From Acidobacteriota bacterium (GTDB taxonomy: Bacteria > Acidobacteriota > Terriglobia > Bryobacterales > Bryobacteraceae), in contig JACQZR010000302.1 in NCBI GenBank assembly GCA_016213775.1, positions 1 through 64,000 of the forward strand: a stretch of 64,000 bases of DNA, given 5' to 3'. A program made the position numbers and the translations under genes. The notes beneath the pieces were generated by a model that was not told where the DNA came from, searched no databases, and worked only from the letters and a program-made list of their open reading frames with translations. This document shows positions 63,745 through 64,000 of the stretch, piece after piece (positions within the stretch are counted from its first letter, which is position 1; each line of letters starts with the position of its first letter).

Positions 63745-64000
63745 ATGCGGATGTTGGGCATGCGCGGAGTGAACTGGATATTCTTCCAGGACAACTTTCC
63801 TGAAAGCGGCCCTTGCTCCGAGCTGGATGACACCATTACCTTTGAGCTGGAAACGAACACAGAGGAGCTGACGCTTGATCCGGACCGGGTCTGCTTGAAT
63901 GTACTGCGCTATGTCTTCTTCGCTACCAACTGGGACCAACAGATATCGAGTTCAACTGATAGCCCTGAGCGGCTGCTTCGGGCTGCCTATAGCTTCAATC
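63745..64000 (+). CDS. N-terminal part of a gene running off the right edge
   Basis: From ATG 63745 (alternatives 63751 and 63760) the frame reads MRMLGMRGVNWIFFQDNFPE and SGPCSELDDTITFELETNTE and stays open to the edge (85 codons). Acidic and aromatic residues are mixed as in a soluble protein; no domain is recognised. The true start is uncertain, because no strong Shine-Dalgarno is near and the frame extends about 130 bases upstream. Confidence 0.45.
   Translation, partial: MRMLGMRGVNWIFFQDNFPESGPCSELDDTITFELETNTEELTLDPDRVCLNVLRYVFFATNWDQQISSSTDSPERLLRAAYSFN

Overview
The window looks like a chromosome segment of a soil-type acidobacterium, most likely the Solibacter/Bryobacter lineage. 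The evidence is the GC-rich, densely coding sequence, a MacB-like 'orphan' permease (ADOP), an Oar-like TonB-dependent receptor with a carboxypeptidase-regulatory domain, many secreted or Tat-type enzymes (enolase-superfamily protein, DUF1080 protein, sulfatase, alpha-hydroxy-acid oxidase) and several multihaem cytochromes. This is inferred from gene content; no rRNA or tRNA gene was seen.

Layout. 0-6.5 kb: left-edge partial gene, a small ORF, a pseudouridine synthase coupled to an unknown gene, a start-less remnant, PBP2 and a beta-propeller protein. 6.7-11.1 kb: a papain-like (AvrRpt2-type) protein, then a three-gene operon of cupredoxin, HD-GYP sensor and outer-membrane barrel. 10.8-19.8 kb: a block flanked by two complementary fragments of a DUF4159 gene, suggesting an inversion; it holds enolase/DUF1080, ADOP permease, ACE-like peptidase and ankyrin genes. 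19.8-25.7 kb: two acyl-CoA dehydrogenases, cyclase, lipoprotein, FMN-dependent oxidase with a CXXCH motif, lectin-like protein. 25.7-29.8 kb: one 1361-residue frame joining topoisomerase III to RecQ helicase with HRDC. 30.7-34.1 kb: Oar-like receptor.

34.2-40.2 kb is the most striking locus: a three-gene operon encoding (i) a trypsin-like protease fused to a NUC1-type DNA/RNA nuclease, (ii) an effector-associated domain (EAD1)-like module fused to a second trypsin-like protease and a helical tail, and (iii) a STAND NTPase with a transmembrane helix and a C-terminal extracytoplasmic domain. It has the architecture of a regulated biological-conflict (immunity or programmed-death) system and lies behind a structured intergenic region.

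40-51.5 kb: sulfatase, dihaem peroxidase, dienelactone hydrolase, secreted DinB-like protein, metalloprotease-like protein, MFS exporter and CehA/McbA-like hydrolase. 51.6-57.6 kb: an electron-transfer operon (Rieske, cytochrome b, nonahaem c, monohaem c) preceded by a GG-N10-GC sigma-54 promoter match and followed directly by a histidine kinase and a sigma-54 activator that probably control it. 57.8-64 kb: a VapBC-type toxin-antitoxin pair, a four-domain c-type cytochrome coupled to an S41 peptidase frame interrupted by an in-frame TGA, dispersed repeats, and a gene running off the right edge.
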